From positions 1-7,340 of the forward strand of contig CATGXW010000038.1 in NCBI GenBank assembly GCA_949542085.1: a DNA stretch of 7,340 nt. Direction: 5' to 3'. Each line of letters begins with the position of its first letter. Within the stretch, counting starts at the first letter, position 1. Position numbers and translations under genes: made by a program. Positions 1 to 5,786 of this stretch are shown piece after piece. The stretch comes from an uncultured Alphaproteobacteria bacterium. GTDB lineage: Bacteria; Pseudomonadota; Alphaproteobacteria; RF32; CAG-239. Under the pieces are notes generated by a model. The model saw nothing but the letters and a program-made list of their open reading frames with translations, had not been told where the DNA came from and did not search any database.

Positions 1-94
1 TAATCCGCTGTTCTACGCAGACAACACCATTATGCTTTACGGAGACGCCAAAAAAGTAACCGAAGAAATCGTCAACGCTCTGGAAAAGAAATAA
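1..94 (+). CDS. pntB: NAD(P) transhydrogenase subunit beta, C-terminal end (partial)
   Basis: Only the last 30 codons are in the window, ending in TAA at 92-94; the frame begins at base 2. The peptide opens with [18 protein letters not shown] and ends [12 protein letters not shown]. This is the typical end of PntB, whose NADP(H)-binding domain III closes with an NPLF...N/T.ML.GDAKK segment and a short helix. PntB is the membrane subunit that, with PntA, couples proton entry to hydride transfer from NADH to NADP+. The gene continues upstream of the window. It faces the minus-strand gene that ends at 98, with only three bases between the two stop codons and no terminator visible. The family call is from memory of the conserved tail, and the segment is short but distinctive. 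Confidence 0.85.
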   Translation, partial: NPLFYADNTIMLYGDAKKVTEEIVNALEKK

Positions 95-97
95 GAA

Positions 98-622
98 TTA
101 CTTTTCCAAGGTCAGATACTGCGGCGGAATCACGCCGCCTTTGACAATCGCCAGATAATAGCGGATATAGGCAAAACGCCGCCCGAGTTCTTCATCACAC
201 ACCGACCAGTCAACCGGTGAAAAATCAATGTCTTTGTATGATGACAAGGGAAAAAGAAGTTCATCACAACAGGTTTCTTCATCAATATCAGGCACATCCA
301 AAACCGAAGGACTGACATAAACGCCATCAAGTAAACCATCCCCGGCCAATACCTCAATATCAAACGAAAACAAATCGGCGTTCTCAATAAACCTTTTCAA
401 GTTCAAACAACGGTCATGCCATTTTATTGTTTCCGTAAAGCAACGAATACTGCGGCTTCGACCGGAAAAACAACTCTCCATCCAGCGCACAATCCCATCA
501 TAATCTGTTGCACCGGAACGCTTGTAGTAATAAGACAAATCCGCATTCGGATTAGCCGCTAACGACAACAACCCTTTTTCAAGAACATCATTCCCTTTTG
601 CCACATAGTGGTACATTTTCAT
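98..622 (-). CDS. Uncharacterised 174-aa protein
   Basis: This is an open frame of 174 aa from ATG at 620-622 to TAA at 98-100. The frame stays open to an ATG at 664. I chose the inner start because AGAGGAG sits about seven bases upstream of it, and because the outer start would lie against the terminator stem of the neighbouring gene. I do not recognise a named family. The protein begins MKMYHYVAKGNDVLEKGLLS, has no signal peptide or membrane segment, and looks soluble and cytoplasmic. Its N-terminal half is basic and aromatic (YYYKRSG, then RSRSIRCFTETIKWHD). Its C-terminal half is acidic, with a DVPDIDEETCCDELLF stretch and a tail of GGVIPPQYLTLEK. It converges on pntB and has no obvious functional partner. 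No function is proposed. Confidence 0.7.
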   Translation of the reverse strand: MKMYHYVAKGNDVLEKGLLSLAANPNADLSYYYKRSGATDYDGIVRWMESCFSGRSRSIRCFTETIKWHDRCLNLKRFIENADLFSFDIEVLAGDGLLDGVYVSPSVLDVPDIDEETCCDELLFPLSSYKDIDFSPVDWSVCDEELGRRFAYIRYYLAIVKGGVIPPQYLTLEK

Positions 623-652
623 AGCCGCGCTCCTCTTATTTTTAATACGAAA

Positions 653-681
653 AACATACCACAAAAAAAGCCCACGGTCAA
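653..681 (-). promoter_or_regulatory. Possible sigma70-type promoter for the 174-aa gene
   Basis: Read on the minus strand, TTGACC (676-681) is followed by a 17-base spacer and TATGTT (653-658). This would give a short leader of about 25 bases carrying the AGAGGAG ribosome site of the gene starting at 622. The -35 box lies inside the terminator hairpin of the upstream gene. Match to consensus is moderate (4 of 6 in each hexamer), so this is a candidate only. Confidence 0.35.
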
Positions 682-693
682 ATCCGTGGACTT
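663..693 (-). terminator. Rho-independent terminator after the 70-aa gene
   Basis: On the minus strand CCACGG (684-689) pairs with CCGTGG (672-677) around a six-base loop, with further pairing of the outer AAG/CTT bases across one mismatch. A run of T follows (663-669 read as T on this strand). It lies 25 bases beyond the stop codon of the 70-aa gene and separates it from the gene starting at 622. Confidence 0.8.
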
Positions 694-717
694 ATAAAAG
701 AAATTTCCTCACAGAAA

Positions 718-930
718 TCAGAGATCATACGGGCCGTTATCCCCTTCTTTAAACTCACCACCAAGTGCCTCTATGCCGACTTTAACAGCCTCGAAAGGCA
801 AAATGACGGCAGCAACAGTGAACATAAAAGAACGGGCGAAAAAGCCTTCAAACTCGGAGTCACGACGGCAACAGTCTTTCATTATTTCCCAGCTGCCTAT
901 CGGAGATTCTTTACGTTTCTTTTTTTTCAT
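718..930 (-). CDS. Small 70-aa protein with one hydrophobic segment
   Basis: The frame is 70 aa long, from ATG at 928-930 to TGA at 718-720. The N-terminus is very basic (MKKKKRKESP). It is followed by a charged stretch holding CCRRDSEFEG, then a hydrophobic segment around residues 34-55 (SFMFTVAAVILPFEAVKVGI), then an acidic, Gly-rich tail ending DNGPYDL. This looks like a single-pass inner-membrane protein with a positively charged cytoplasmic N-terminus, or an amphipathic membrane-associated peptide. The ribosome site is weak (AAAAGAAA about six bases upstream). A clear terminator downstream and a candidate promoter upstream support a monocistronic gene. I do not recognise the family. Its reality rests on the flanking signals and the sensible hydrophobicity pattern. 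Confidence 0.6.
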   Translation of the reverse strand: MKKKKRKESPIGSWEIMKDCCRRDSEFEGFFARSFMFTVAAVILPFEAVKVGIEALGGEFKEGDNGPYDL

Positions 931-959
931 ATGTATTTCTTTTAAGGATTAATAATTGA

Positions 960-978
960 AAAAATGATAATCAATATT
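960..978 (-). promoter_or_regulatory. Fur-box-like operator
   Basis: By hand alignment the 19 bases AAAAATGATAATCAATATT match the classical Fur box (GATAATGATAATCATTATC) at 15 positions, including an unbroken AATGATAATCA core. The site lies just downstream of the candidate -10 box of the 70-aa gene, where a repressor would cover the transcription start. The local sequence is AT-rich, which raises the chance of coincidence, and Fur-family sites in Alphaproteobacteria often deviate from this consensus. Confidence 0.35.
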
Positions 979-981
979 TTC

Positions 982-1010
982 CTTATATCCATTTCAAACG
1001 AAAAAAGCAA
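982..1010 (-). promoter_or_regulatory. Candidate promoter of the 70-aa gene
   Basis: On the minus strand TTGCTT (1005-1010) is separated by 17 bases from TATAAG (982-987), which matches the -10 consensus at five of six positions. Transcription would begin near 975, giving a leader of about 45 bases. The -35 box is only a half match. Confidence 0.4.
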
Positions 1011-1036
1011 TCTTTTTCCAAAACCCAAATCCGGCA

Positions 1037-1101
1037 ATCCTCATCATTAAACAAAAAAGCACCACAAGGGTGCTTCTTTGTTAATGGCGGATAGACAGGG
1101 A
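1037..1101. repeat. Direct repeat copy A: tRNA-Ser tail plus terminator
   Basis: This 65-base segment is almost identical to 1206-1270. The only differences are one extra A in the TTAA(A)C stretch and one missing G in the loop. Read on the minus strand it holds CCCTG, the 3' acceptor strand CTATCC, discriminator G and CCA of tRNA-Ser, followed by the tRNA's hairpin terminator and AATGATGAGGAT. The upstream part of a tRNA is not present in recognisable form beside it, so this is a copied tail and not a working tRNA. Confidence 0.85.
1047..1084 (-). terminator. Second copy of the tRNA-Ser terminator hairpin
   Basis: On the minus strand AAGCACC (1069-1075) pairs with GGTGCTT (1057-1063), and the T-rich end lies at 1053-1058. 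Outer bases TTTGTTAA and TTAAACAAA extend the stem with small mismatches. It is a near-exact copy of the hairpin at 1216-1253 and would act as a backup terminator after it. Confidence 0.7.
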
Positions 1102-1209
1102 CTGGCTTCGCCTCAACTGCGGTTTCCGGCTCTCGCCGACCGGCGTTCTCCCGCCCGCCTAAACCTTGTTGTCGAACCCTTCTTATCCAGGGTTCTCATC
1201 CGACTATCC
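1085..1209 (-). other. tRNA-like, GC-rich 125-base segment between the repeats
   Basis: Read on the minus strand, this segment opens with GGATAG and closes with CTATCC, G and CCA, the same acceptor ends as the neighbouring tRNA-Ser, so the two ends can pair. It does not fold as a tRNA: no D arm or anticodon arm with a 7-base loop can be made. Inside lie a perfect hairpin (GAACCCT / AGGGTTC with an 8-base loop) and several short GC stems such as CGCC-GGTC-GGCG. The bases at 1187-1198 (TATCCAGGGTTC) are identical to the tRNA-Ser T-arm region but in the opposite orientation. The segment is clearly richer in GC than its surroundings. It may be a degraded or rearranged tRNA copy, a small structured RNA, or a remnant of a mobile sequence. 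Confidence 0.5.
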
Positions 1210-1270
1210 TCATCATTAACAAAAAAGCACCACAAGGGGTGCTTCTTTGTTAATGGCGGATAGACAGGGA
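1206..1270. repeat. Direct repeat copy B: native tRNA-Ser tail plus terminator
   Basis: This is the partner of 1037-1101. Bases 1254-1270 are the true 3' end of the intact tRNA-Ser gene (CCA, discriminator, acceptor strand, part of the T stem), and 1216-1253 is its terminator. The start-to-start distance between copies is 169 bases. Identity ends at the T-stem, a point where tRNA-targeting integrases commonly cross over. Confidence 0.85.
1216..1253 (-). terminator. Rho-independent terminator of tRNA-Ser
   Basis: The hairpin begins directly after the encoded CCA. On the minus strand AAGCACC pairs with GGTGCTT around a six-base loop, followed by T residues (1221-1226). Outer TTAACAAA/TTTGTTAA bases continue the stem past a two-base mismatch. 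The stem and T-run leave little doubt about the role. Confidence 0.85.
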
Positions 1271-1344
1271 TTCGAACCCTGGATACCCTTTGGAGGTATA
1301 CACGATTTCCAATCGTGCGCCTTCGACCACTCGGCCATCTATCC
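1254..1344 (-). tRNA. tRNA-Ser (anticodon GGA)
   Basis: This is a 91-base tRNA including an encoded CCA (1254-1256). The acceptor stem is GGATAGA/TCTATCC with discriminator G. The anticodon stem is CACGA/TCGTG around the loop TTGGAAA, with the anticodon GGA at 1308-1310 reading UCC and UCU serine codons. The long class II variable arm (TACC/GGTA stem) is the hallmark of tRNA-Ser. The T arm is CAGGG-TTCGAAT-CCCTG, and the D region begins with the usual GGCCGAGTGG. All arms are intact. A terminator follows directly and a candidate promoter lies about 35 bases upstream. The 3' tail is duplicated downstream of the gene. Confidence 0.97.
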
Positions 1345-1377
1345 ATCATTGATGTGCAACTTATCCTAAGATTTCAT

Positions 1378-1405
1378 ATTTTGCAACACATATTTTACGT
1401 TTCAA
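1378..1405 (-). promoter_or_regulatory. Candidate promoter of tRNA-Ser
   Basis: On the minus strand TTGAAA (1400-1405, five of six to consensus) stands 16 bases from CAAAAT (1378-1383, four of six). It lies between the terminator of the oxygenase gene and the tRNA, where a promoter is needed. It would give a leader of roughly 27 bases. Confidence 0.4.
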
Positions 1406-1409
1406 CGCT

Positions 1410-1447
1410 AAAAAAAATAAAGCGGCTATCTTTCGAAAGCCGCTCTG
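1410..1447 (-). terminator. Rho-independent terminator of the oxygenase gene or triad operon
   Basis: AGCGGCT (1438-1444 on the minus strand) pairs perfectly with AGCCGCT (1421-1427) around a 10-base loop that can itself pair (TTCGAA). It is followed by TTATTTTTTTT. The hairpin starts only a few bases after the stop codon at 1452. The plus strand also has a T-run after the same stem, so weak two-way action is possible. Confidence 0.88.
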
Positions 1448-1451
1448 TTTT

Positions 1452-2840
1452 TTATTCACCGTTTTTGATTTTCTCAATCAAATCCCGCACCGACGGAATT
1501 CCGTTACGATACAAAGGATCGGTTGCAAAACGATAAACCTGATGACCGGCAAACAGCAAGTTATCAATAATACTGCCGTTGTGGCTGACATCATACAACG
1601 TTTTGTGAATGCAATAAGAACGCGGATCCGGCAAACGACCTGTTGTTCCCTTAGCCTGTGACCAAGATGAAAATTGACACTGCGACAAACAGCCGACACA
1701 ATTCTTACGGTCTTCTTTCATCTGAATCCACTCGTCAGGACGCAGGAACACCAATGTTCCGTCAGGCGTTTCTTTTACCTCAATATAACCGGCGCTAATC
1801 TGATTGTTCGCCTTTTCGGCATCCTCAGATTTAATATAAACGGTTTTGGTTTCGCTGAGCTTCAGCGGATGAGAATACTCGGCATCACCTTCGATTTTGA
1901 AAGAAACTTCACCTTGTTTGCGGCGCATCAGATTCTCAAGAAAAGTATTCTTGATTGCTGAAGAGAAAAAGCCGGTCGGACTGAATTTCTGCAGAATGAC
2001 ATCACCTTTTTTCAACTGCAACATCAAGCGTTTCCACGCGTCGCTGATCGGGCTTTCCTTGGTGATCATCGGACGAGTACCAAACTGGAACGCAATCGGA
2101 CCAATCTCCGGATTATCAATATAATCCTGCCATTCGTTCAAAGACCAAATACCACCGGCCAAGATAATCGGACGATCATTCAAACCCAAGTCATTCATCG
2201 TCTTGCGAAGCTCAACCAAACGAGCATACGGTGTCTGCGGTTGCATTGGATCTTCGGCATTAGACAAGCCGTTATGTCCGCCGGCCAGCCACGGATCCTC
2301 ATAAACCACACCGCCCAAAAACTCAACAAAACGGTTGTACGCGCGTTTCCACAAAACCTGAAAAGCACGAGCAGAAGAAACAATCGGATAGTAATAAACA
2401 CCGAACTTGGAAGCAATTTCGCCCAAACGATAAGGCAAACCGGCACCGCAAGTCACACCGTTAATCAATCCTTTGGCCCGCTCCAAGACACCGGTCAAAA
2501 TCTGTTCGGAACCACCGAGCTCCCACAGCATATTCATATGAATACGGCCATTACCGCCGGCAACCTCATGAGCGATTTGCGCCTGAGCCACACCACCTTT
2601 AATAGATTGTTCAATCATTTCATTATGGCGATCCTGACGGCTTTTCTTAAAATATTTTTCAAAAATGACATTGCCGAAAGAATCATAATAGTCCGGACTG
2701 ACACCTGAAAAAGTCCCGACACAGTTCTCGTGAGCCCAGGCTCCGCTACTGCGTCCGTCACTGGCATTAATGCCTTTACCGCCTTCAATCAGCGGATAGA
2801 CTTCCTTTCCGGAAATCATAATCGGATTTAACTTTTTCAA
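1452..2840 (-). CDS. NAD(P)H-dependent flavin oxidoreductase, nitronate monooxygenase family, with Cys-rich tail
   Basis: This 462-aa protein belongs to the FMN-dependent TIM-barrel family of nitronate monooxygenases and enoyl-ACP reductase FabK. Visible landmarks are an N-terminal barrel with AQAQIAHEVAGGNGRIHMN (85-103), GVTCGAG (128-134), the family's GGHNG motif with the likely catalytic His189, the phosphate-binding ILAGGIW (226-232), and FQFGTRPMITKES (251-263). It is longer than the usual 320-360 aa. The extra C-terminal part carries CVGCLSQC (Cys381, 384, 388) and Cys410, an arrangement that could bind an Fe-S cluster or zinc. I recall long alphaproteobacterial homologues with the same tail. 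The start is TTG at 2838-2840, chosen because AAGGAA lies six bases upstream; the next ATG (2817-2819) has no ribosome site. The gene is 49 bases downstream of the kinase gene and may be part of that transcript. The true substrate is unknown. Confidence 0.88.
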   Translation of the reverse strand: MKKLNPIMISGKEVYPLIEGGKGINASDGRSSGAWAHENCVGTFSGVSPDYYDSFGNVIFEKYFKKSRQDRHNEMIEQSIKGGVAQAQIAHEVAGGNGRIHMNMLWELGGSEQILTGVLERAKGLINGVTCGAGLPYRLGEIASKFGVYYYPIVSSARAFQVLWKRAYNRFVEFLGGVVYEDPWLAGGHNGLSNAEDPMQPQTPYARLVELRKTMNDLGLNDRPIILAGGIWSLNEWQDYIDNPEIGPIAFQFGTRPMITKESPISDAWKRLMLQLKKGDVILQKFSPTGFFSSAIKNTFLENLMRRKQGEVSFKIEGDAEYSHPLKLSETKTVYIKSEDAEKANNQISAGYIEVKETPDGTLVFLRPDEWIQMKEDRKNCVGCLSQCQFSSWSQAKGTTGRLPDPRSYCIHKTLYDVSHNGSIIDNLLFAGHQVYRFATDPLYRNGIPSVRDLIEKIKNGE

Positions 2841-2846
2841 CTTTTT

Positions 2847-2852
2847 TTCCTT
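2847..2852 (-). promoter_or_regulatory. Ribosome binding site selecting a TTG start
   Basis: AAGGAA on the minus strand sits six bases before TTG (2838-2840). No ATG is present at a suitable distance, and the first in-frame ATG is seven codons inside without a Shine-Dalgarno sequence. This supports TTG initiation of the oxygenase. Confidence 0.65.
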
Positions 2853-2889
2853 AAAATAAATAGTTTAAACCGCTATCATATATAGCACA

Positions 2890-4344
2890 TCAAGGGGCTA
2901 AATCAAGCAAATTCTTAGGGATGTCATTAACAGAAACCAAGGCGATGATAATACATATAATTGCATATACCTGCAGCATTTCCGTCAACATTTTATTTTG
3001 CAACAAGGGGACCTCTTTTTCATAACGATTAAACAATCGGTGAATGCCGAACATGACCAACACCGCAGCAATCGCCTGAATCCCCAATCCGGCAACGATC
3101 AGCCCGTCCTTAAAAAGACCTAGAATTTGAAACAAAAATGTAAAAACCAAAAGATAAACAACAGTTCCGCCAATACCGATATATTGCATTTTATCGTTCA
3201 AAGCCTGCCGTTCTTTTTTATTCTGTTCATTCTTCTCGACAGAAAGCTCCGTAACTTCTATTCCCCTGATTTTCTCGGGTTTCCGAAACTTGTTTTTAAT
3301 CGCGGCCATATCGGCATAAAACTTTTCTTCGCTCATACACAAGCCGCAGCCTTTGGCCGAAAAATAAACGTGATTATGATTCTTTTTGCATGAGCGCAGA
3401 TTGTGCATAAGCTTCCATAAATGTTCCTGCCATTCATATGCCGTCGGACGTATCCCGCCTTTAGTGAAAGCCCGCTCAAAAAGCTCCAGAGTTTCTCTGG
3501 CAAAATACTCATGAATACTGTAAGGATGCGGCGCTTGATATTTATCAGGCCACAAACCATAAGCGTAATGATAGCGCTCTATTCTGTTTTGGATTGTCAG
3601 CATGTCATCGTCGCTCTTACGGGGAACACCGGAAAACGGATGTATACCGTTATTCAACAATTTGAAAATAATCACCGCCAGCGCAAATTTATCCTGTTCT
3701 TCTCCCATTTCGGCACAGGTTTTATCCATCCCCTCTGGATAGATATACTCCTCGCTGACAAACTCCGCCGGATAACGAGTATTTTCCCCCTGAATGGAAA
3801 ACCCGTCGCAATCCACCATCGCCACCAGCATATTTTCCTTATAAACCGACACGTTTGACGGCTTCAAATCGACAATATAATGCCCGCATTTATGCAAAGA
3901 AGTCACCATCGAAGCAACATTATATGCCGCGAATATCCGATAGGCGTATTTTTCGGGAAGCCCCAATTTCTGACGAATGGCTTTTTGCAACAAATGATCC
4001 AAAGATACTGCCGATTCCATATTTATCAACGGCATCAAATAACCGACGCAAAACCCTTTTTCATCTTCCAAAACCGCTTCCGGCCATGCAATCTGAGTAT
4101 AGCAACGCCCTTCATTTTCCACCGGTGAAAAATTCGGCTTATTCAAAAGCATCGCTTCCAATTTTTGACGATTTGTCTTGCTTTTATGACGATTGTGAAA
4201 AATCTTAGCCACATAATCAGGTTTATTTTCCACCAAATAAATCTTGCCGGAAGCCCCGCCTCGGTTAATCAGCTCCCCGAGCGTAACCCGACCGAAAGAA
4301 CCATCAGCATATATGGCATTATATGTTATATTTTCTTCCGGCAT
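2890..4344 (-). CDS. Membrane-anchored Ser/Thr protein kinase-like protein of the TerY/PP2C/kinase triad
   Basis: This 484-aa protein starts at ATG 4342-4344, overlapping the phosphatase stop codon by one base (TAATG), with AAAGGTG as ribosome site. The kinase domain covers about residues 18-315. It has a glycine loop GGASGK (29-34), a presumed ATP-binding Lys47 in YVAKIF, a catalytic loop VDLKPSN with Asp159, Lys161 and Asn164 (HRD arginine absent), and VDCDGF (177-182) in place of DFG. EQDKFALAVIIFKLL plus HPFSG (216-239) forms the C-lobe core, and RPTAYEW (299-305) lies further on. After it comes a probable zinc-binding segment, with Cys319, His325, Cys333 and Cys336. A charged linker leads to three predicted membrane helices (about 389-411, 414-436 and 455-473). 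The layout up to the zinc segment fits the COG4248/YegI type of kinase. The membrane tail stands where other members carry helix-hairpin-helix or other domains. The kinase presumably faces the cytoplasm. Its targets are unknown. Confidence 0.88.
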   Translation of the reverse strand: MPEENITYNAIYADGSFGRVTLGELINRGGASGKIYLVENKPDYVAKIFHNRHKSKTNRQKLEAMLLNKPNFSPVENEGRCYTQIAWPEAVLEDEKGFCVGYLMPLINMESAVSLDHLLQKAIRQKLGLPEKYAYRIFAAYNVASMVTSLHKCGHYIVDLKPSNVSVYKENMLVAMVDCDGFSIQGENTRYPAEFVSEEYIYPEGMDKTCAEMGEEQDKFALAVIIFKLLNNGIHPFSGVPRKSDDDMLTIQNRIERYHYAYGLWPDKYQAPHPYSIHEYFARETLELFERAFTKGGIRPTAYEWQEHLWKLMHNLRSCKKNHNHVYFSAKGCGLCMSEEKFYADMAAIKNKFRKPEKIRGIEVTELSVEKNEQNKKERQALNDKMQYIGIGGTVVYLLVFTFLFQILGLFKDGLIVAGLGIQAIAAVLVMFGIHRLFNRYEKEVPLLQNKMLTEMLQVYAIICIIIALVSVNDIPKNLLDLAP

Positions 4345-5093
4345 TACTGCACCTTTGCCCAAATCAGCGTCTTGTCATCTGGATTCAATTTTTGCGCCCG
4401 AGGCATATTCAGCGTGTTTGCCAAAGCTCTTGTCGCACGGCTTTTCATTTTTTCTTTGCTCAAGAAATTATTAATCGGCAAAATAAATCCTTTTTCAATC
4501 TCTCGATAATCCTTGCTAAAAGAAAACATTGTCAATCCGTCACTCATCAAAAACAATGTCTGCGCCCCGTCAAAAGCCGTAAAGCGCAAATTTTCAGCCC
4601 ATGCCATTTGCGTAAAGAAAAATGTCTCGCATGAAAAATCACCGTTAGCCGGACGAGACGCGATAAAATCACCGCCTTGTTCATCTTTTAAGGCGATTGC
4701 CGCGCCGTCACCGATATGAAAAAACAGCCCTCTTCCATGCCGATAAACAACACCGACAACCGTTGCCGCAAAATCAGCCAAGCCCATCTCATCTTTGCTC
4801 TTGTTCATCCGATGACGGACTAACTTCTCCCGCGCAACTTTCAACGCGTGAACAACGGCTTGCTCCGCCCGCTCAAAAGGGCAGTTTTTTAACAAATCAC
4901 ATAAAGTTGAACAAACAACCCTCGCTCCGATTTTACCAAACTTGGCCGAACCGGCACCGTCAGAAACCACCGCTACAAAATTGCGCCCTTCCACATGCCG
5001 AAAACAATCTTGGCACAATTGCTCGTTATGCCGATGCAAAGCACCGGTCACACTGGCGGCAACAACTTTTATGGATGGGTGTTTATTCTTCAT
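4344..5093 (-). CDS. PP2C-type Ser/Thr protein phosphatase of the triad
   Basis: This 249-aa metal-dependent phosphatase resembles E. coli PphC (YegK). The domain fills the protein. It begins SVTGALHRHNEQLCQD (14-29, opening Q-D motif). It then has VVSDGAGSAKFG (42-53, metal-binding Asp45 and Gly46), DFAATVVG (107-114), HIGDG (126-130, Asp129), MSDGL (183-187, Asp185) and the closing NPDDKT (237-242, Asp240). All expected metal-coordinating acids are present, so it should be active. It probably reverses phosphorylation by the adjacent kinase. The start at ATG 5091-5093 was chosen because it lies just before the domain and overlaps the vWA gene by 11 bases; the frame remains open upstream to a GTG at 5159. 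There is no signal peptide or membrane helix, so it is cytoplasmic. Short spacing and overlap on both sides imply coupled translation. Confidence 0.9.
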   Translation of the reverse strand: MKNKHPSIKVVAASVTGALHRHNEQLCQDCFRHVEGRNFVAVVSDGAGSAKFGKIGARVVCSTLCDLLKNCPFERAEQAVVHALKVAREKLVRHRMNKSKDEMGLADFAATVVGVVYRHGRGLFFHIGDGAAIALKDEQGGDFIASRPANGDFSCETFFFTQMAWAENLRFTAFDGAQTLFLMSDGLTMFSFSKDYREIEKGFILPINNFLSKEKMKSRATRALANTLNMPRAQKLNPDDKTLIWAKVQ

Positions 5094-5769
5094 TCCACTC
5101 GCCAATATCTTCCAAAAGATCGGGAACATTCGGTGCGGCTTTTGACACACAAGACACACTGCGGCTCAGCCACAGGAAAAATTCGGTAAAACGCAATCCA
5201 CTCAGTCTTTTCGGACTAATCGTCGAAAACTTGGCCAACTTATCCAAATTAGCCCCCTGAGTTCCCACGGCATGAATCACTACTTTTTTGTTCTGTTGCG
5301 CAAAACGGCATTTTTCGGCCACAATCTCCCAATCATAATCCGTCGGCTCTCCATCACTGATTAAGAAAATCCATGGACGTTTTGAGGTCACACCGCAACT
5401 GTCATACAAACATTTTTGTTCTTCAATCTTCTGCAAAGCTTTTTCCATTGCTTTGCCCAACGGCGTCAAACCGCCGGCTTCCATCTCCGGCGCCTGAAAA
5501 TTCATGGCATCAATCCAATCTGACGCAATAACGGCCTCGTCTTTGCCAAAAGCCTTGATAATCAATAACTGCACACGGGAACTGGCATCAATATCTTCTT
5601 TAAGCTCCTTTTCCAAAGCCTTCAATCCGGCGTTAAGCTGCTTAATCGGCTCTCCGCGCATCGATCCCGAACAATCCAAAACCAATACGCAAGGCGTACG
5701 CTCATTGGCATTATCGGCAAATTCCACATACGGAATCATTTCTTGTTCTAAATCTTTATCTGCAATCAT
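5083..5769 (-). CDS. TerY/YegL-type von Willebrand factor A domain protein
   Basis: This 228-aa protein is a single vWA domain with a complete metal-ion-dependent adhesion site: DCSGSMRG (Asp32, Ser34, Ser36), Thr102 in GGLTPLG (99-105), and Asp139 in ISDGEPTD (137-144). These belong to the TerY branch (COG4245). The beginning IPYVEFADN resembles the opening of that family, in which the vWA domain is preceded by a short strand-forming stretch. It has no signal peptide and is predicted to be cytoplasmic. In TerY-P triads this protein is thought to bind partner or phosphorylated proteins through its metal site, while the kinase and PP2C control phosphorylation. The start ATG at 5767-5769 has GGAG seven bases upstream. 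The gene lies 17 bases after the lipoprotein gene and overlaps the phosphatase gene by 11 bases. No terB, terC, terD or terZ gene is visible in the window, so a tellurite role is not shown. Confidence 0.9.
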   Translation of the reverse strand: MIADKDLEQEMIPYVEFADNANERTPCVLVLDCSGSMRGEPIKQLNAGLKALEKELKEDIDASSRVQLLIIKAFGKDEAVIASDWIDAMNFQAPEMEAGGLTPLGKAMEKALQKIEEQKCLYDSCGVTSKRPWIFLISDGEPTDYDWEIVAEKCRFAQQNKKVVIHAVGTQGANLDKLAKFSTISPKRLSGLRFTEFFLWLSRSVSCVSKAAPNVPDLLEDIGEWNEE

Positions 5770-5786
5770 TTGCTTTCTCCATCCAA

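Noticed and set aside
1047..1253. CRISPR-like repeat-spacer pattern
   Set aside because: There are only two repeat copies, each clearly a tRNA tail plus terminator, with no further units.
1078..1263. A 61-codon plus-strand open frame through the repeated region
   Set aside because: It begins and ends within the two copies of the tRNA tail and has no protein-like features; it is explained by the GC-rich insert.
1113..1349. A 78-codon minus-strand open frame across the tRNA-Ser gene and its terminator
   Set aside because: It is a translation of the tRNA, its hairpin and the adjacent repeat; there is no ribosome site and the residues follow the RNA structure.
2241..2708. A 155-codon plus-strand open frame opposite the flavoenzyme
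   Set aside because: It is antisense to a well-supported conserved gene and shows no recognisable domain or ribosome site.
2866..2892. A short inverted repeat GCTAT-CATAT-ATAGC with -10-like TATGAT between kinase and flavoenzyme genes
   Set aside because: There is no T-run for a terminator and no good -35 at proper spacing for a promoter; the stem is only five pairs in AT-rich DNA.
3421..3858. A 145-codon plus-strand open frame opposite the kinase
   Set aside because: It is a shadow of the kinase gene, which carries all expected motifs in the other strand.
4345..4362. A TTG start six codons before the chosen kinase start
   Set aside because: The ATG at 4342-4344 has the AAAGGTG site and the TAATG overlap typical of coupled genes.
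5094..5159. A 22-codon N-terminal extension of the phosphatase from a GTG
   Set aside because: The extension lies wholly inside the vWA gene and lacks family similarity; the ATG at 5091-5093 directly precedes the PP2C domain.
4697..5260. A 187-codon plus-strand open frame opposite the phosphatase and vWA genes
   Set aside because: It spans two real genes with clear catalytic motifs and has low-complexity composition.
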